Assembly (NCBI RefSeq): GCF_000403645.1
Contig: NC_021313.1
Span: 1,569,014-1,633,013, forward strand
Direction of reading: 5' to 3'
DNA length: 64,000 nucleotides
DNA from: Salinarchaeum sp. Harcht-Bsk1
GTDB lineage: Archaea > Halobacteriota > Halobacteria > Halobacteriales > Salinarchaeaceae
Made by a program: the position numbers and the translations under genes. This document shows positions 17,136-26,134 of this stretch, one piece after another; position 1 is the first letter of the stretch, and every line of letters begins with the position of its first letter. Under the pieces are notes generated by a model that ran no database searches, had not been told where the DNA came from, and saw only the letters and a program-made list of their open reading frames with translations.

Positions 17136-18326
17136 TCACGCACCGAACAGCGCCGCCAGCGCCGCGTAGATGCCGAACCCGGAGCCCAGCGCGATCGCGA
17201 GCGACGCGACCCACGCGAGGACGGTGTAGCCGACCTTCTCGGCGGAGACGCCCTCGCCGCTCGCGTACCCCGCGCCGACGATCGAGGAAACGATGATCTC
17301 GTTGAAGGAGACGGGAATCCCGAAGAGGACGGCCGCCTGCGCGATCGCGAAGGAAGGGATGAGCGCCGCGATCGAGCGCCGCGGACCGAGCGAGGAGTAG
17401 TCCTGGGCGATCGCCTTGATCATCCGCGGGGCGCCGGTCCAGGAGCCGACGAGGAGCCCGAGGCCGCCGCCCGCCAGCACGGCGAAGAGGTTGACGTCGT
17501 AGGGATCGAGCAGCGGCAACAGCGGGCCGATCGCGAGTCCGACCTGACTCCCGCCCGCGGAGAAGGCCACGAGACCGCCGAGCGCGAGGAGAAACCGGCG
17601 CTGGCCCTGTGCCGGATCGATCACGAGCTCTCGGTAGAGCGTGCCGGCGAACGCCAGCGCGAAGGCGGCAGTCGCGAGGAGGTGGCCCGCAATCGAGGGG
17701 ACGGCGGCAGCGTCGGCGAGCGCGACGCCCGCCGATGCCGCGATCGAGGCGCCGTTTTCGCCCAGCAACGCGACGTCGACGTTGGCGATCAGTGCGCCGA
17801 CGACGGCTGCGAGCACCGGCAGTGTGAGCCGTTCCGACGTGGCCTCGCTTCGCAGGAACCGGGCGGTGACGTACGCGATGCCGCCGCCGACGAACGGCAC
17901 GAGCACCCACAGCGTGGCGATCTCGACGTACTTCGGCCACGCGGGATCGCCGCCCATCGCCAGCCCCACGCCGACGACGGCACCGGTGACGGTGAACGCC
18001 GTCGCGATCGGGTAGCCGGCGAAGATCCCCACCGCGACGAGCGCAGCGGCGATCGTCAGCGCGAGCGCGGCGGCCTGCGCGGAGAGCGGATCGCCGACGA
18101 TCAGTTCCCGGCCGACGGCCTCCGAGACGTTGGCGCCCTGGATCACCGCGCCGCCCAAGCCCAGCAGGCCGACGACGAAGCCGGCGCGCATGACCGAGAT
18201 GGCGTTCGCGCCGACGGCGGGCGCGAAGGGCGTCGAACCCGAGGACCCCGCGCCGATTGCCCACGCCATGAACAGGCTGGCCAGTCCCGCGACGAGCACC
18301 GTCGCGACCGTCGCGATGCCGACCAT
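17136..18326 (-). CDS. inorganic phosphate transporter, PiT family
   Basis: The 396-residue permease contains the two half-repeats of the PiT family: an N-terminal FAPAVGANAISVMRAGFVVG...IQGANVSEAVGREL and a C-terminal GSWTGAPRMIKAIAQDYSSLGPRR...PVSFNEIIVSSIVGAGY. It has about ten to twelve membrane helices and a central loop. It should carry phosphate with a cation into the cell. The start at 18326 (MVGIATVATV) was chosen because the upstream extension is hydrophilic and shared with the opposite-strand frame. A TACTAGT sequence about 25 bases upstream may be its TATA element. Confidence 0.92.
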   Translation of the reverse strand: MVGIATVATVLVAGLASLFMAWAIGAGSSGSTPFAPAVGANAISVMRAGFVVGLLGLGGAVIQGANVSEAVGRELIVGDPLSAQAAALALTIAAALVAVGIFAGYPIATAFTVTGAVVGVGLAMGGDPAWPKYVEIATLWVLVPFVGGGIAYVTARFLRSEATSERLTLPVLAAVVGALIANVDVALLGENGASIAASAGVALADAAAVPSIAGHLLATAAFALAFAGTLYRELVIDPAQGQRRFLLALGGLVAFSAGGSQVGLAIGPLLPLLDPYDVNLFAVLAGGGLGLLVGSWTGAPRMIKAIAQDYSSLGPRRSIAALIPSFAIAQAAVLFGIPVSFNEIIVSSIVGAGYASGEGVSAEKVGYTVLAWVASLAIALGSGFGIYAALAALFGA

Positions 18327-18468
18327 TCGTCGCTGGGTTCGCCGGGGTGCTACTAGTGCCTGCCGGGATGGGGATCCGGGTGACCCTGTGGAGTGACGGG
18401 GCGACGAGCCCATTCCGCGTCGTGACCGGAGCGGAACGCTGTTGCCGCTGGATCGGTTCGGCGGACGT

Positions 18469-18885
18469 ATGCCCCGGTACTCGGTGGGGAGGATTCTCGG
18501 TCTCGGTGGCGGAGGTATCTGCGTCCTCGGCCTCGTGCTCGCGACCCTGGGAACGCTTCAGATCGGCGGCTGGAGGATCGCCCCGTTGCTCGGTCTCCTG
18601 TGGCCGCCGACCGGGCTCGCCATTGGGGCGATCGGCCTTCGGATCGCGGGCAGCCGCGCCAGCGGCGACGTGCTCGCCGTGTACGGTGGGATGGGTGCGC
18701 ACCTGTTCGCGCTGAGCCTCGTGCTCCTGACCGGTGGCGGCTGGCTCCTCGGCGGCGGGAGCGGTCGCCTGGTCGCCGCGGTCGCGTGGGGCGCCGCGGC
18801 GCTCCTCTACGGAGGATTCGCGTACGCCTGGGAACGAACGACCCCGACCGACGTGGACGCCGCCTGGCGGGACTGGCGCCGCTGA
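18469..18885 (+). CDS. small membrane protein of unknown function
   Basis: The 138-residue protein has four hydrophobic helices: 10-28 (LGGGGICVLGLVLATLGTL), 36-54, 66-90 and 96-115. They are joined by short glycine-rich turns, and the tail AWERTTPTDVDAAWRDWRR is charged. The ATG nine codons after the first possible start is preferred because it begins the basic N-terminus MPRYSVGRIL. No family is recognised. It is divergent from the phosphate permease. Confidence 0.65.
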   Translation: MPRYSVGRILGLGGGGICVLGLVLATLGTLQIGGWRIAPLLGLLWPPTGLAIGAIGLRIAGSRASGDVLAVYGGMGAHLFALSLVLLTGGGWLLGGGSGRLVAAVAWGAAALLYGGFAYAWERTTPTDVDAAWRDWRR

Positions 18886-18927
18886 GGGAGGATGGACTGG
18901 CCCGGCGACGGGTCGTGGAGACGCGAC

Positions 18928-19632
18928 TCAGTTCGTGGTGTGTTTCGAGCGGCCGTTCTCGTTCTCGGTCGGGGTCTCGACGCCCTCGGCGGCCTCGACG
19001 TGCGCGGTCTCTTTCTCGGTATCGACGTGCCAGCGATCGACCTCGTCCTCGTAGTCCCGGAGCCGATCACCGACCTCGGATTTGAGTTCGTCGTCGTTGA
19101 CGTTGACCTCGAACACGAAGGTGTCGTCGTCGCGCCCGGACTGCTGGAGGTTGGCGGAGATCAGCGCGTTGTCGAAGTAGTACGGCGCGAGCTGTGTCAT
19201 GACGCGCTGGTAGACGGTGTCCTCGACGACGCGAAGCGCCTTGCGGCCCGCGGAGTCGGCCGCACGGGCGACGTAGTCGATAGACTCGCCCCAGGCCTCG
19301 CGGGCGCCCGCGGCGTCGCCGTCGTCCTCCAGTTTCTCGTAGGACTCCGAGAGCTTGTCGCCGGCGGTCTTGACGTCCTCACCGGGCGTCGAGCCGGCCT
19401 TCTCGCCCTCACCCTCGCCGACGCTCGCCTGTTCGGCGGTCTTCTCTGGAACGTCCTCTTCGATGCGCTCGTGGGCCTTCGGGCGCCACTCCTCCCACTC
19501 CTCGAAATCGGCGGCGTAGGGGCTGTCGCCGTTGACGTCGAGGTCGCGGAGTGCTCGGGTGACGCGCTCGCCGTGCTCGACGATCGCTGGCCAGTCGCCG
19601 GTCACGCGGAAGCCGGAGACGCGCTCTTCCAT
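18928..19632 (-). CDS. DUF5828-type haloarchaeal protein
   Basis: The 234-residue highly acidic cytoplasmic protein begins MEERVSGFRVTGDWPAIVEHG and has long helical stretches. It contains QRVMTQLAPYYFDNALISANL followed by strands FVFEVNVNDDELKSEVGDRL. I match it to the conserved haloarchaeal DUF5828 family, whose function is not known. The middle (EKTAEQASVGEGEGEKAGST) and the C-terminus (EGVETPTENENGRSKHTTN) look disordered. Confidence 0.75.
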   Translation of the reverse strand: MEERVSGFRVTGDWPAIVEHGERVTRALRDLDVNGDSPYAADFEEWEEWRPKAHERIEEDVPEKTAEQASVGEGEGEKAGSTPGEDVKTAGDKLSESYEKLEDDGDAAGAREAWGESIDYVARAADSAGRKALRVVEDTVYQRVMTQLAPYYFDNALISANLQQSGRDDDTFVFEVNVNDDELKSEVGDRLRDYEDEVDRWHVDTEKETAHVEAAEGVETPTENENGRSKHTTN

Positions 19633-19691
19633 CTGGTGAGACTCTCGGTCGGTGGGGGGACGGCAAAGGCGTTCTGGCTCGCTCCTCGCGG

Positions 19692-19925
19692 TCAGCGGCC
19701 GTAAATAACTCGCGTGGCGAACGCGTCGAGTTTCGACTTGAGTTTCCCGGCCGCTACCTCGTGACGGACGACCGAGGTCAGCTCGCGCTCGCCGAGTTCG
19801 ATGCGCTCGCCGTCGAATGGGTTCTGGCCGCCCGACTCGGCGTCCTCGTCGTCGACGGCCTCCTTGGCGTCGAGGACCGCGGTGACGCTACAGCGACCGC
19901 AGGCCTCGGTCTGTTTCCCTCCCAT
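19692..19925 (-). CDS. small haloarchaeal protein with N-terminal CxxC
   Basis: A 77-residue protein begins MGGKQTEACGRCSVTAVLDA, with one CxxC pair. An acidic loop follows (DDEDAESGGQNPFDGERIEL), then a helix-rich end (RHEVAAGKLKSKLDAFATRVIYGR). A single CxxC could bind metal or form a disulfide, but the second half of a zinc site is absent. It sits just upstream of the DUF5828-like gene on the same strand (59 bp), so co-transcription is possible. The function is unknown. Confidence 0.65.
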   Translation of the reverse strand: MGGKQTEACGRCSVTAVLDAKEAVDDEDAESGGQNPFDGERIELGERELTSVVRHEVAAGKLKSKLDAFATRVIYGR

Positions 19926-20164
19926 GGGTGGTTCTCGGTGACATGGTACGGGGAGCGGCCGGATAAAGGTTGTCCGGCGGGGCAGACCGGGTGGGAAACG
20001 GGGCGGGGCGCAACGGCGTGTCCGTGTGGCGCCGCGGTCGTCGTCGAATCGCTCCGGTGAGCGCCATCGCTGGCGGCGCTCCGGACACCGTCAGATCACG
20101 TTCCTCCGGGACTCGCGAAAAAATCTCGCTGCCGCAACGAACCGCTACCGCAGCGTCGGGGCGC

Positions 20165-21253
20165 TTACGAGTCGTCCTCGCACTCGTCGTCGTTCGCTGC
20201 GTCGTCCGCTGCCCCGGCACCGTCGTCGGTAGCCGTCTCGTTCTCCCCATCGTCGTCAGCATCGGCGTCGTCCGCGGCGTCGGATTCGTCGTCTTCCATC
20301 TCGTCGTCAGCGTCGGCGTCCGTCTCGTTCTCGTCCTCCATCTCGTCATCTTCGTCCATCTCGCCGTCGCCCGGGAGTTCCACGCTCATCGTGGCGTCCT
20401 CCGTCGCGACGACCTGGAACGGCGTGTCGGCGGGCGCCTCGTCGGGGTTCAGGTACCCGAGTGCCCAGGCCGAGTAGGCAGTTTCGCCCTCGAGGGAAAC
20501 GTCGACGGTCGTGACGACCGTCCCGTTGTTGCCCTCCGTCGCGGGACGGATCTCGGCCGTGTAGTCACCGGCGGGCACGGTCACGTAGTCCGAGGCGTTG
20601 CCGAACTCGACGTCGTCGGCGATCACGACGCTCCCGTTACCGGCCGTGATGTCGACGGCAGGTGCGTCGGGCGAGAGGTGCACGACGCGGAGGGCGCTCA
20701 TGTCGTCTTCAGGCGTCCACGCGTTGTCGTTGAACGCGACCGGTGCGAAGGGTGCCGTCCCGTTCTCGCTGATCTCACCGCTGGCAGCGATCGTCGTCAC
20801 CGTGCGTGCCTCGAGAGTCACCTCGTCGTCGAACACGACGGTGTCGGGGTCCTCGGCGGCCGCGATCGTCACGTTGTACGTGCCGGCCGGGCCGGGGAGG
20901 TAGTCACTGACGTCGCCGAACGAGACGTTCGAGAGGACCGTGTCGTTCTCGATCAGCACGTCCACCGCCGGCGCGTCGGGCGACGCGTGTACGACTCTGA
21001 GGTAGGTCGTCTGCTGTGGATCGGCAGCAGCCGCTGCCTCGTCGTCGGTGGCGTTCTCGTCAGCCTCGTCGTCGGCCATATCGCCGTCGGTGGCGTTCTC
21101 GTCAGCCTCGCCGTCGGCCATGTCGCCGTCGGTGCCGTTGTCGTCGGTGTGCTGGTCGACGGCCGCGACGCCGCCGAGGGCGACGACGCTGCCGACCAGT
21201 GCAACCGAGAGCAGTACGACGATCAGCCGTGTGTATGGTATCGTTGATGCCAC
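20165..21253 (-). CDS. secreted DUF4397-repeat protein
   Basis: The 362-residue protein starts at GTG with a Sec-type signal (RLIVVLLSVALVGSVVALGG, residues about 9-28). An acidic repeat follows (two copies of a GDMADxEADENATD unit). Two DUF4397 domains come next, each with LRVVHxSPDAPAVD and an AGxYxxxI strand, at about residues 85-175 and 180-275. The last about 70 residues are nearly all D, E, A and N. It is an exported surface or secreted protein of unknown role. There is no clear membrane anchor or lipobox after the signal peptide. Confidence 0.85.
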   Translation of the reverse strand: MASTIPYTRLIVVLLSVALVGSVVALGGVAAVDQHTDDNGTDGDMADGEADENATDGDMADDEADENATDDEAAAAADPQQTTYLRVVHASPDAPAVDVLIENDTVLSNVSFGDVSDYLPGPAGTYNVTIAAAEDPDTVVFDDEVTLEARTVTTIAASGEISENGTAPFAPVAFNDNAWTPEDDMSALRVVHLSPDAPAVDITAGNGSVVIADDVEFGNASDYVTVPAGDYTAEIRPATEGNNGTVVTTVDVSLEGETAYSAWALGYLNPDEAPADTPFQVVATEDATMSVELPGDGEMDEDDEMEDENETDADADDEMEDDESDAADDADADDDGENETATDDGAGAADDAANDDECEDDS

Positions 21254-21862
21254 GCTCGCATCCTTCGTGATGGCACGTCTTTGTTATCATCTGATAATTC
21301 TCGCGGCTGCAGACGCCAGATCGAATAATGTTTACTTATCTGATGTTCAGTTCTCGGCCCCCAACTGCTGGGGCTGGCGGGGTGATCACGGCTCGGTAGA
21401 GCACTGAAAAACGAGAGACAGCGCGACGGCGAGACGTCGGAACGCCCGAGCGGCCGACTGGAGAAACGCGACCGAACTCGCGAGTAATCTCAGATAACGG
21501 AACAGTTTTATCGGCTGGTAGCTGGAGGCACTGTGTCGCCGACAGGTCTCGCCCGCCGCCGCCGGCCGGCCGGCGGAGGCCGGGTCGGAGCTGCACGAGC
21601 GGGGTCGCCAACACTACCTGCATACCGTCGCCGTACCGCGATCGGAGTCCGCGAGCGAACAGCAACCGGCACGAGCGTAGGATGGACGAACGGGCCACCA
21701 CGCGACCACAAGTGTCGGGAGCAACCGGGGCGGAAAGACAGCACTGTGGCCTCCTACCGAATACGGACGCCCAGCAACTGGTACGCACGGGATCGATCGA
21801 CGGTCCAGGAGACGCCCCGAGCGGCGAAAGCTATGTACGCACCGGGTGACAGTCTCACACAC
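21254..21862. other. AT-richer intergenic region with CATCWGATAA-type motifs
   Basis: About 600 bp separate the DUF4397 gene from the cupin gene. The first 100 bp are unusually AT-rich for this genome. They hold CATCTGATAA (21288-21297) and its inverted near-copy TTATCTGATG (21336-21345). A related CTCAGATAA lies at 21489-21497, just before a TTTTATC box. Open frames here are arginine-rich and I do not support them. It probably carries the promoter of the DUF4397 gene and regulatory sites. Confidence 0.5.
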
Positions 21863-22237
21863 ATGGGATACGCAGTGGTCGATCCGGAGGACCTCCCCGT
21901 CGCTGGCGACGAGGCGCGGGAGGCGAGCAGGCGATCGATCAGCGGCGAGGTCGGACTCCGCAACCTCGGCGCGCACGTCTACGAGGCTGGTCCCGGGGAG
22001 ACGATTCCGCTGGCCTACCACTTCCACGAGGAGCAGGAGGAGCTGTTCGTCGTCCAGTCCGGGACGTTGACGGTCGAGACCCCCGAGGAGACGCTGACCG
22101 TCGAGGCGGGCGAGGTGCTCGCCGTCGAGCCGAACAGTCCACAGCGCGCGTTCAACGCCCCGAACGCCACGGAGCCGGTCCAGGTGCTGGCGATCGGCGC
22201 GCCGAACGTCGACGACGCACAGCCATACGAGCCATGA
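21863..22237 (+). CDS. cupin-domain protein
   Basis: The 124-residue single-domain cupin carries the metal-binding motif HFHEEQEE (histidines 53 and 55, glutamate 59) and the closing glycine near 66. A second motif is degenerate (LAVEPNSPQRAFNA, lacking the usual histidine). Cupins of this size often bind sugars or act as small isomerases or dioxygenases; no substrate can be assigned. The ATG MGYAVVDPEDL fits haloarchaeal relatives. Its stop overlaps the next gene start as ATGA, so the two are translationally coupled. Confidence 0.85.
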   Translation: MGYAVVDPEDLPVAGDEAREASRRSISGEVGLRNLGAHVYEAGPGETIPLAYHFHEEQEELFVVQSGTLTVETPEETLTVEAGEVLAVEPNSPQRAFNAPNATEPVQVLAIGAPNVDDAQPYEP

Positions 22238-22866
22238 GCGAAGCAGGAGATCACAGCGACGCCGAGACTGGTACCGACGCGCCGACCGACGAGGATCCCC
22301 TCGCCGACGTGCCCGACTGGGACGACGAGTACGTCGACGAGGTCGCGGGACGACTCGTCCACAACTACGACCTCGAGCAGGACCGCACCGTGGAGGGCGA
22401 ATCCTTCGACCTGTACGGCGCGATGGAGATCCACAGCCAGAAGCACATCATCCATCCCTCCATCTCCTTCGCCCACCACGAGTCTCACGAGCACCTGTTC
22501 CTCCGACGCGTCGAGCACGCGACGGTCGCGGAGATCGACCGGCTGGTCGCGCTCGGCCACGACCTCGCCGACGAGTGGGTCGAGGCTGACGAAGAGCACT
22601 ACAGCACGGACTTCACGTTCGTCCTGGTCGCCCCCGAGGTCCCGGACGACGTCGACGAGCGCGTGGCGGCCGTCGACGAGCGCACGTTGCTCAAGTACGG
22701 CTACAACGGCCACTACGACGTCCACGTGGCCGTGGTCGCACCCGAGCAGGAACGCCTGGTCGTCAGTGAAGACGCCGACGTCGCCGAGGCGCTGGCGCTC
22801 TGGGAGCCCATCGAGCGCGAGGAGCCGGGGCTGCTCGGTCTGATCTCGCGGCGGTTGCAGATCTAG
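22234..22866 (+). CDS. conserved haloarchaeal protein coupled to the cupin
   Basis: The 210-residue acidic protein starts inside the cupin stop (ATGA overlap). A disordered N-terminus (about 30 residues) precedes DDEYVDEVAGRLVHNYDLEQ. A histidine-rich stretch follows (MEIHSQKHIIHPSISFAHHE and SHEHLFLRR), and then regular strands and helices ending LGLISRRLQI. The histidines could bind metal or haem, but no known motif is complete. I do not recognise the family; the cupin context is the only functional clue. Confidence 0.75.
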   Translation: MSEAGDHSDAETGTDAPTDEDPLADVPDWDDEYVDEVAGRLVHNYDLEQDRTVEGESFDLYGAMEIHSQKHIIHPSISFAHHESHEHLFLRRVEHATVAEIDRLVALGHDLADEWVEADEEHYSTDFTFVLVAPEVPDDVDERVAAVDERTLLKYGYNGHYDVHVAVVAPEQERLVVSEDADVAEALALWEPIEREEPGLLGLISRRLQI

Positions 22867-22947
22867 CGATCCGGTTCGCGGGAATGGCAGGACCCCTTTT
22901 CGCAGTACTCGCCGTTCCGAGCTACCGGCTCGTGGCCGAAGCGCTCG

Positions 22948-22956
22948 AAAAAAAAA
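22948..22956 (-). terminator. oligo-T terminator downstream of cstA
   Basis: Nine A residues on the plus strand read as TTTTTTTTT in the cstA transcript, 26 nt past its stop codon. Archaeal transcription often ends at such T-runs without a hairpin. Confidence 0.6.
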
Positions 22957-22981
22957 CCGCCCGCGTCAGTAGTGACGACCC

Positions 22982-24877
22982 TCAGTCGTCACTCGGTTGA
23001 TCGGGTTCTCCACCGTCGGCTGCGACCTGCTCGCCCGCACCGAAGCCCCGGACGTCCTGGATGTTGTTGTAGCCCATCCAGATGAGGCCGACCGCGAGGC
23101 CGACGAGCGTCAACCCGATGACCAGCTGTGCGATTGCCGATAGCTGCGCGAGCAACTCGGTTTCGGCGTCGGCGGTCTCGCCGAGCAACCGTCCACCGAG
23201 CACCGTGTACAGCGTCGTCCAGAGCAGCCCACAGATCGTGACCACCGCCATCAGCGCCATCGGGACGCCGGTCGAGACGAGCTGCTTCGTCTCGTCCCAG
23301 TTGGCGATCCAGACCGTGGCCGTCAGCAGTGCCATCGCGGCCAGCAGCTGGTTGGCGCCGCCGAAGAGCGTCCAGAGGTCCTCCCAGTTGCCGGTGTAAA
23401 CCAGCAGGAAGGCGGCGACGACGATAACGCTCGTGTTGGCGTAGCGGTTCGCCGCGAACTCCTCTGCGGTCGTCTCTGGCGTGCCGACGATCTCCTCCAT
23501 CATGTACCGGCCCAGGCGGCAGGCCGTGTCCATGCTCGTCAGGAGGAAGCTCGCGAGCACGAGCGCCATGAACGGCGCCGCGTACTCCATCGGAACGCCG
23601 AGCGCAGTGAGGATCGCACCACCGCCGGTCGCGAAGTTCGGGAGCGCGAGCCCGATACCGCCGGACGCTGCCGGGATCGCGATGATCGCGACCGTGGCGA
23701 TCGAGACTGCAGCGAGGAGCCCTTCGCCGAGCATCCCGCCGTAGCCGATCAGTTTGGCGTCGGTCTCCTGGTCCAGCTGTTTCGCCGTGGTCCCCGAGGA
23801 GACCAGCGAGTGGAACCCGCTGATCGTCCCGCAGGCGATGGTGACGAACAGCAGTGGGAACAGCGGCATGAGCGGTAGCGTGTCGGCGAACGGCCCGCCG
23901 TCGCCCATGAAGCCGTACCACATGTCGAGCTGGATGTTGAGCGTGATCTCCGCGCCCGTGTTGGGGTTGGTGGCGTCGACGCCCGTGATGAGCGTGCCGA
24001 CGATCACCGCCAGCAGCGCGCCCCCGACCCCGGTGTACAGCAGGAACGAGGACAGGTAGTCACGCGGCTGGAGCAGCATCCACACCGGGAGGACGCTCGC
24101 GACCCCGCCGTAGACGAGGATCACGAGCAGCCACGCGCCGATGTTGGCGCTGCCCAGGACCTTCGGGAGGAAGCTCGGTGCCGAATCTCCCAGAAGGATG
24201 ATCACGCTCTCGTCCGTCGCGAACGCGCCCTGCGTGCCAAAGAGCGCCAGCGGGTAGTTGACCCCGACCCAGACCGACCCGAACACGCCCGCGACGAACA
24301 ACACGGTGCCCGCCGCGAACGGAAGGTCGAACTGGTAGAGCCAGAACCCGAACAGCAACGCCAGCGTGACGTAGATCAGGCTGGCCATCGCTGCCGACGG
24401 ATAGGCGTTGAACGCGACGCCGATCACCAGTGCGAACACGGCGACGACGAGGATGATCAGGAGGAAGGCGAACCACAACAGCATGTCCTTCCCCCGTTCA
24501 CCCACGTACTCGCCGATGATGTAGCCGATCGACTTCCCCTCGTGCCGAAGGCTGCTCGACAGCGACGTGAAGTCGTGGACGGATCCCAGCAGTGGGTTAC
24601 CGATCGCGACCCACAGGAATGCCGGAACCCACCCCCAGATCATCGCGGCCGTGATCGGGCCGACGATGGGTGCGCCGCCCGCGATGCTCGAGTAGTGGTG
24701 CCCGAGCAACACGGGTTTCTTTGCCGGTACGTACTCCTGACCGTCTTCGTACTTGTGGGCTGGCGTCTCGCGGCTGTCGTCCAGTTCGACGAACTGGGAC
24801 AGATACCGTCCGTACGTGAAGTACGCGACGGTAAATGACGCGAGTACCAGCGCCACGATCCAAATTACCCCTGCCAT
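22982..24877 (-). CDS. cstA: CstA-type carbon-starvation/pyruvate permease
   Basis: The 631-residue polytopic protein begins MAGVIWIVALVLASFTVAYF and contains about 16 membrane segments. It includes the family signatures PVLLGHHYSSIAGGAPIVGP and FHSLVSSGTTAKQLDQETDA. CstA proteins carry peptides or pyruvate and related small organic compounds. The shorter loops and C-terminal tail GEQVAADGGEPDQPSDD are halophile-like. An AT-rich promoter with repeated GATCATG sits just upstream. Confidence 0.93.
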   Translation of the reverse strand: MAGVIWIVALVLASFTVAYFTYGRYLSQFVELDDSRETPAHKYEDGQEYVPAKKPVLLGHHYSSIAGGAPIVGPITAAMIWGWVPAFLWVAIGNPLLGSVHDFTSLSSSLRHEGKSIGYIIGEYVGERGKDMLLWFAFLLIILVVAVFALVIGVAFNAYPSAAMASLIYVTLALLFGFWLYQFDLPFAAGTVLFVAGVFGSVWVGVNYPLALFGTQGAFATDESVIILLGDSAPSFLPKVLGSANIGAWLLVILVYGGVASVLPVWMLLQPRDYLSSFLLYTGVGGALLAVIVGTLITGVDATNPNTGAEITLNIQLDMWYGFMGDGGPFADTLPLMPLFPLLFVTIACGTISGFHSLVSSGTTAKQLDQETDAKLIGYGGMLGEGLLAAVSIATVAIIAIPAASGGIGLALPNFATGGGAILTALGVPMEYAAPFMALVLASFLLTSMDTACRLGRYMMEEIVGTPETTAEEFAANRYANTSVIVVAAFLLVYTGNWEDLWTLFGGANQLLAAMALLTATVWIANWDETKQLVSTGVPMALMAVVTICGLLWTTLYTVLGGRLLGETADAETELLAQLSAIAQLVIGLTLVGLAVGLIWMGYNNIQDVRGFGAGEQVAADGGEPDQPSDD

Positions 24878-24893
24878 GGCATACCACAGGTAC

Positions 24894-24924
24894 GATCATG
24901 AGGATCATGCTCATAAATATAATC
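24894..24924 (-). promoter_or_regulatory. cstA promoter with TATA element and repeated operator-like motif
   Basis: On the minus strand TTATATTTATG (about 24913-24923) lies roughly 36-46 bases before the cstA ATG, giving a short leader. Between box and start are two direct copies of GATCATG (24894-24900 and 24903-24909) and an inverted ATGAG-N7-CTCAT pair. Their position over the expected start site suits a repressor. Confidence 0.55.
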
Positions 24925-25113
24925 CATTTAAATTGATAGCTATTCAGTCGAAAGACGAGACGGCTTCGGGGTGTCGATCGGAGTGGCGCGCGATGGCGTG
25001 TGACGGGCCACCGTGGCACGCGCGGCGGTGTCGTGACAGTCGTCTAACCATCGATCGGCAGAGAACGAACCGGGTGCGGCAGACCGATATCGTGGCGGAC
25101 CGGCGGGAATCTG

Positions 25114-26088
25114 TCAATCCCCGGCGGCGATCTCCGCCGTCGGATCGATATCGATCTCCTCGGCGACGTCGGCGAGCAGCGAGCCCTTGACCTCCCGCAC
25201 GCGGGTCTCTATCTCTGCGACCACCGGGACGGTGAAGTCGCTCCGGATGTCCGCGAGGCGTTCGCGCTCGGTCTCGACCCGATCCCGGAGGAAGGTGCCG
25301 CCGCGGCCCTGCTCGTCGGGATCGGGTTCGGGGGTGAGCTTGTTGACGACCAGGCCGTCGACGGTGAGTTCGGTGTCCTCAAGCCCACCGATCGCACGAG
25401 TGGTCTCCCGCATCGACAGCTCGTCGGGGTTCAGGACGAACGTGAACGTCGCCTGCTCGCGCAGCGTCTCACCAGCGTACGCGAACCGCTCCTTGCGTTC
25501 GTGGAGGCGCTGGAGGATCGGATCGCCCTCCTTCATCCGGCGAGCCTGCTGCTTCCCGACGGCGGCTTTCTCGTAGTAGTCGATGGACTTCTCGCGCTTG
25601 TGAAGCAGGCGGTCGATCCACTGTTCGAGGTACTCCGGCAGCGCGAGGAGCCGGAGCGTGCCGCCAGTCGGCGACGTGTCGAAGACGACCCGGTCGTAGG
25701 GATCGGACTGCTGCATCACCTCGATGAACCGGTCGAACAGCGCGGCCTCGTAGGCGCCCGGCGTCTGGTGGGCCATCTCCAGTTGTAAGGAGACCTCGTT
25801 GACCATCGCCGGGCTGAGCTGCTCGCCGAGCTGTCGGCGGAGGCCCTGGAGGTGGTTCTGGACCTCCTCTTCGGGATCGATCTCCATCGCGTGGAGGTCG
25901 TCGTAGGCCTCGACCGGCTCCGGTTCGTCGGTGAACTGCTGGTCGAACACGTCGGAAGTGCTGTGGGCCGGGTCCGTCGAGACGACCAGCGTCTCGAGGC
26001 CCGCGTTCGCACACTTCAGTCCGTAGGCGGAGGAGACGGTCGTCTTGCCGACGCCGCCCTTGCCGCCGAAGAAGCGAAAGCGAGCCAT
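25114..26088 (-). CDS. ArsA/Get3-type ATPase
   Basis: The 324-residue cytoplasmic ATPase carries the deviant Walker A GGKGGVGKTT (residues 8-17), STDPAHSTSDVF (switch I, about 37-48), FDTSPTGGTLRLLALPEYL (Walker B/switch II region, about 126-144) and FVLNPDELSMRETTRAI. This is the single-domain form found in archaea. Archaeal members are Get3/TRC40 homologues that may chaperone tail-anchored membrane proteins; arsenite pumping is less likely because no ArsB is near. A small helical gene lies just upstream (47 bp) on the same strand. Confidence 0.93.
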   Translation of the reverse strand: MARFRFFGGKGGVGKTTVSSAYGLKCANAGLETLVVSTDPAHSTSDVFDQQFTDEPEPVEAYDDLHAMEIDPEEEVQNHLQGLRRQLGEQLSPAMVNEVSLQLEMAHQTPGAYEAALFDRFIEVMQQSDPYDRVVFDTSPTGGTLRLLALPEYLEQWIDRLLHKREKSIDYYEKAAVGKQQARRMKEGDPILQRLHERKERFAYAGETLREQATFTFVLNPDELSMRETTRAIGGLEDTELTVDGLVVNKLTPEPDPDEQGRGGTFLRDRVETERERLADIRSDFTVPVVAEIETRVREVKGSLLADVAEEIDIDPTAEIAAGD

Positions 26089-26134
26089 CAGTACCGGCCC
26101 TCCGTCGTCGCCGGTCGCGAGTACGATCCCGCCA

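Noticed and set aside
15571-18702. Very long minus-strand frame of more than 1000 codons
   Set aside because: It is antisense to the CNNM gene and out of frame with the PiT gene; it has no recognisable domain and an arginine-rich composition.
21336-21788. Minus-strand frame of 150 codons in the DUF4397-cupin gap
   Set aside because: The composition (R, S, C, P-rich) does not match halophilic proteins, and no domain or promoter supports it.
25114-26088. Arsenite-pump function for the ArsA-like ATPase
   Set aside because: No ArsB, ArsC or ArsR-type gene is adjacent. The archaeal single-domain form fits Get3-type better.
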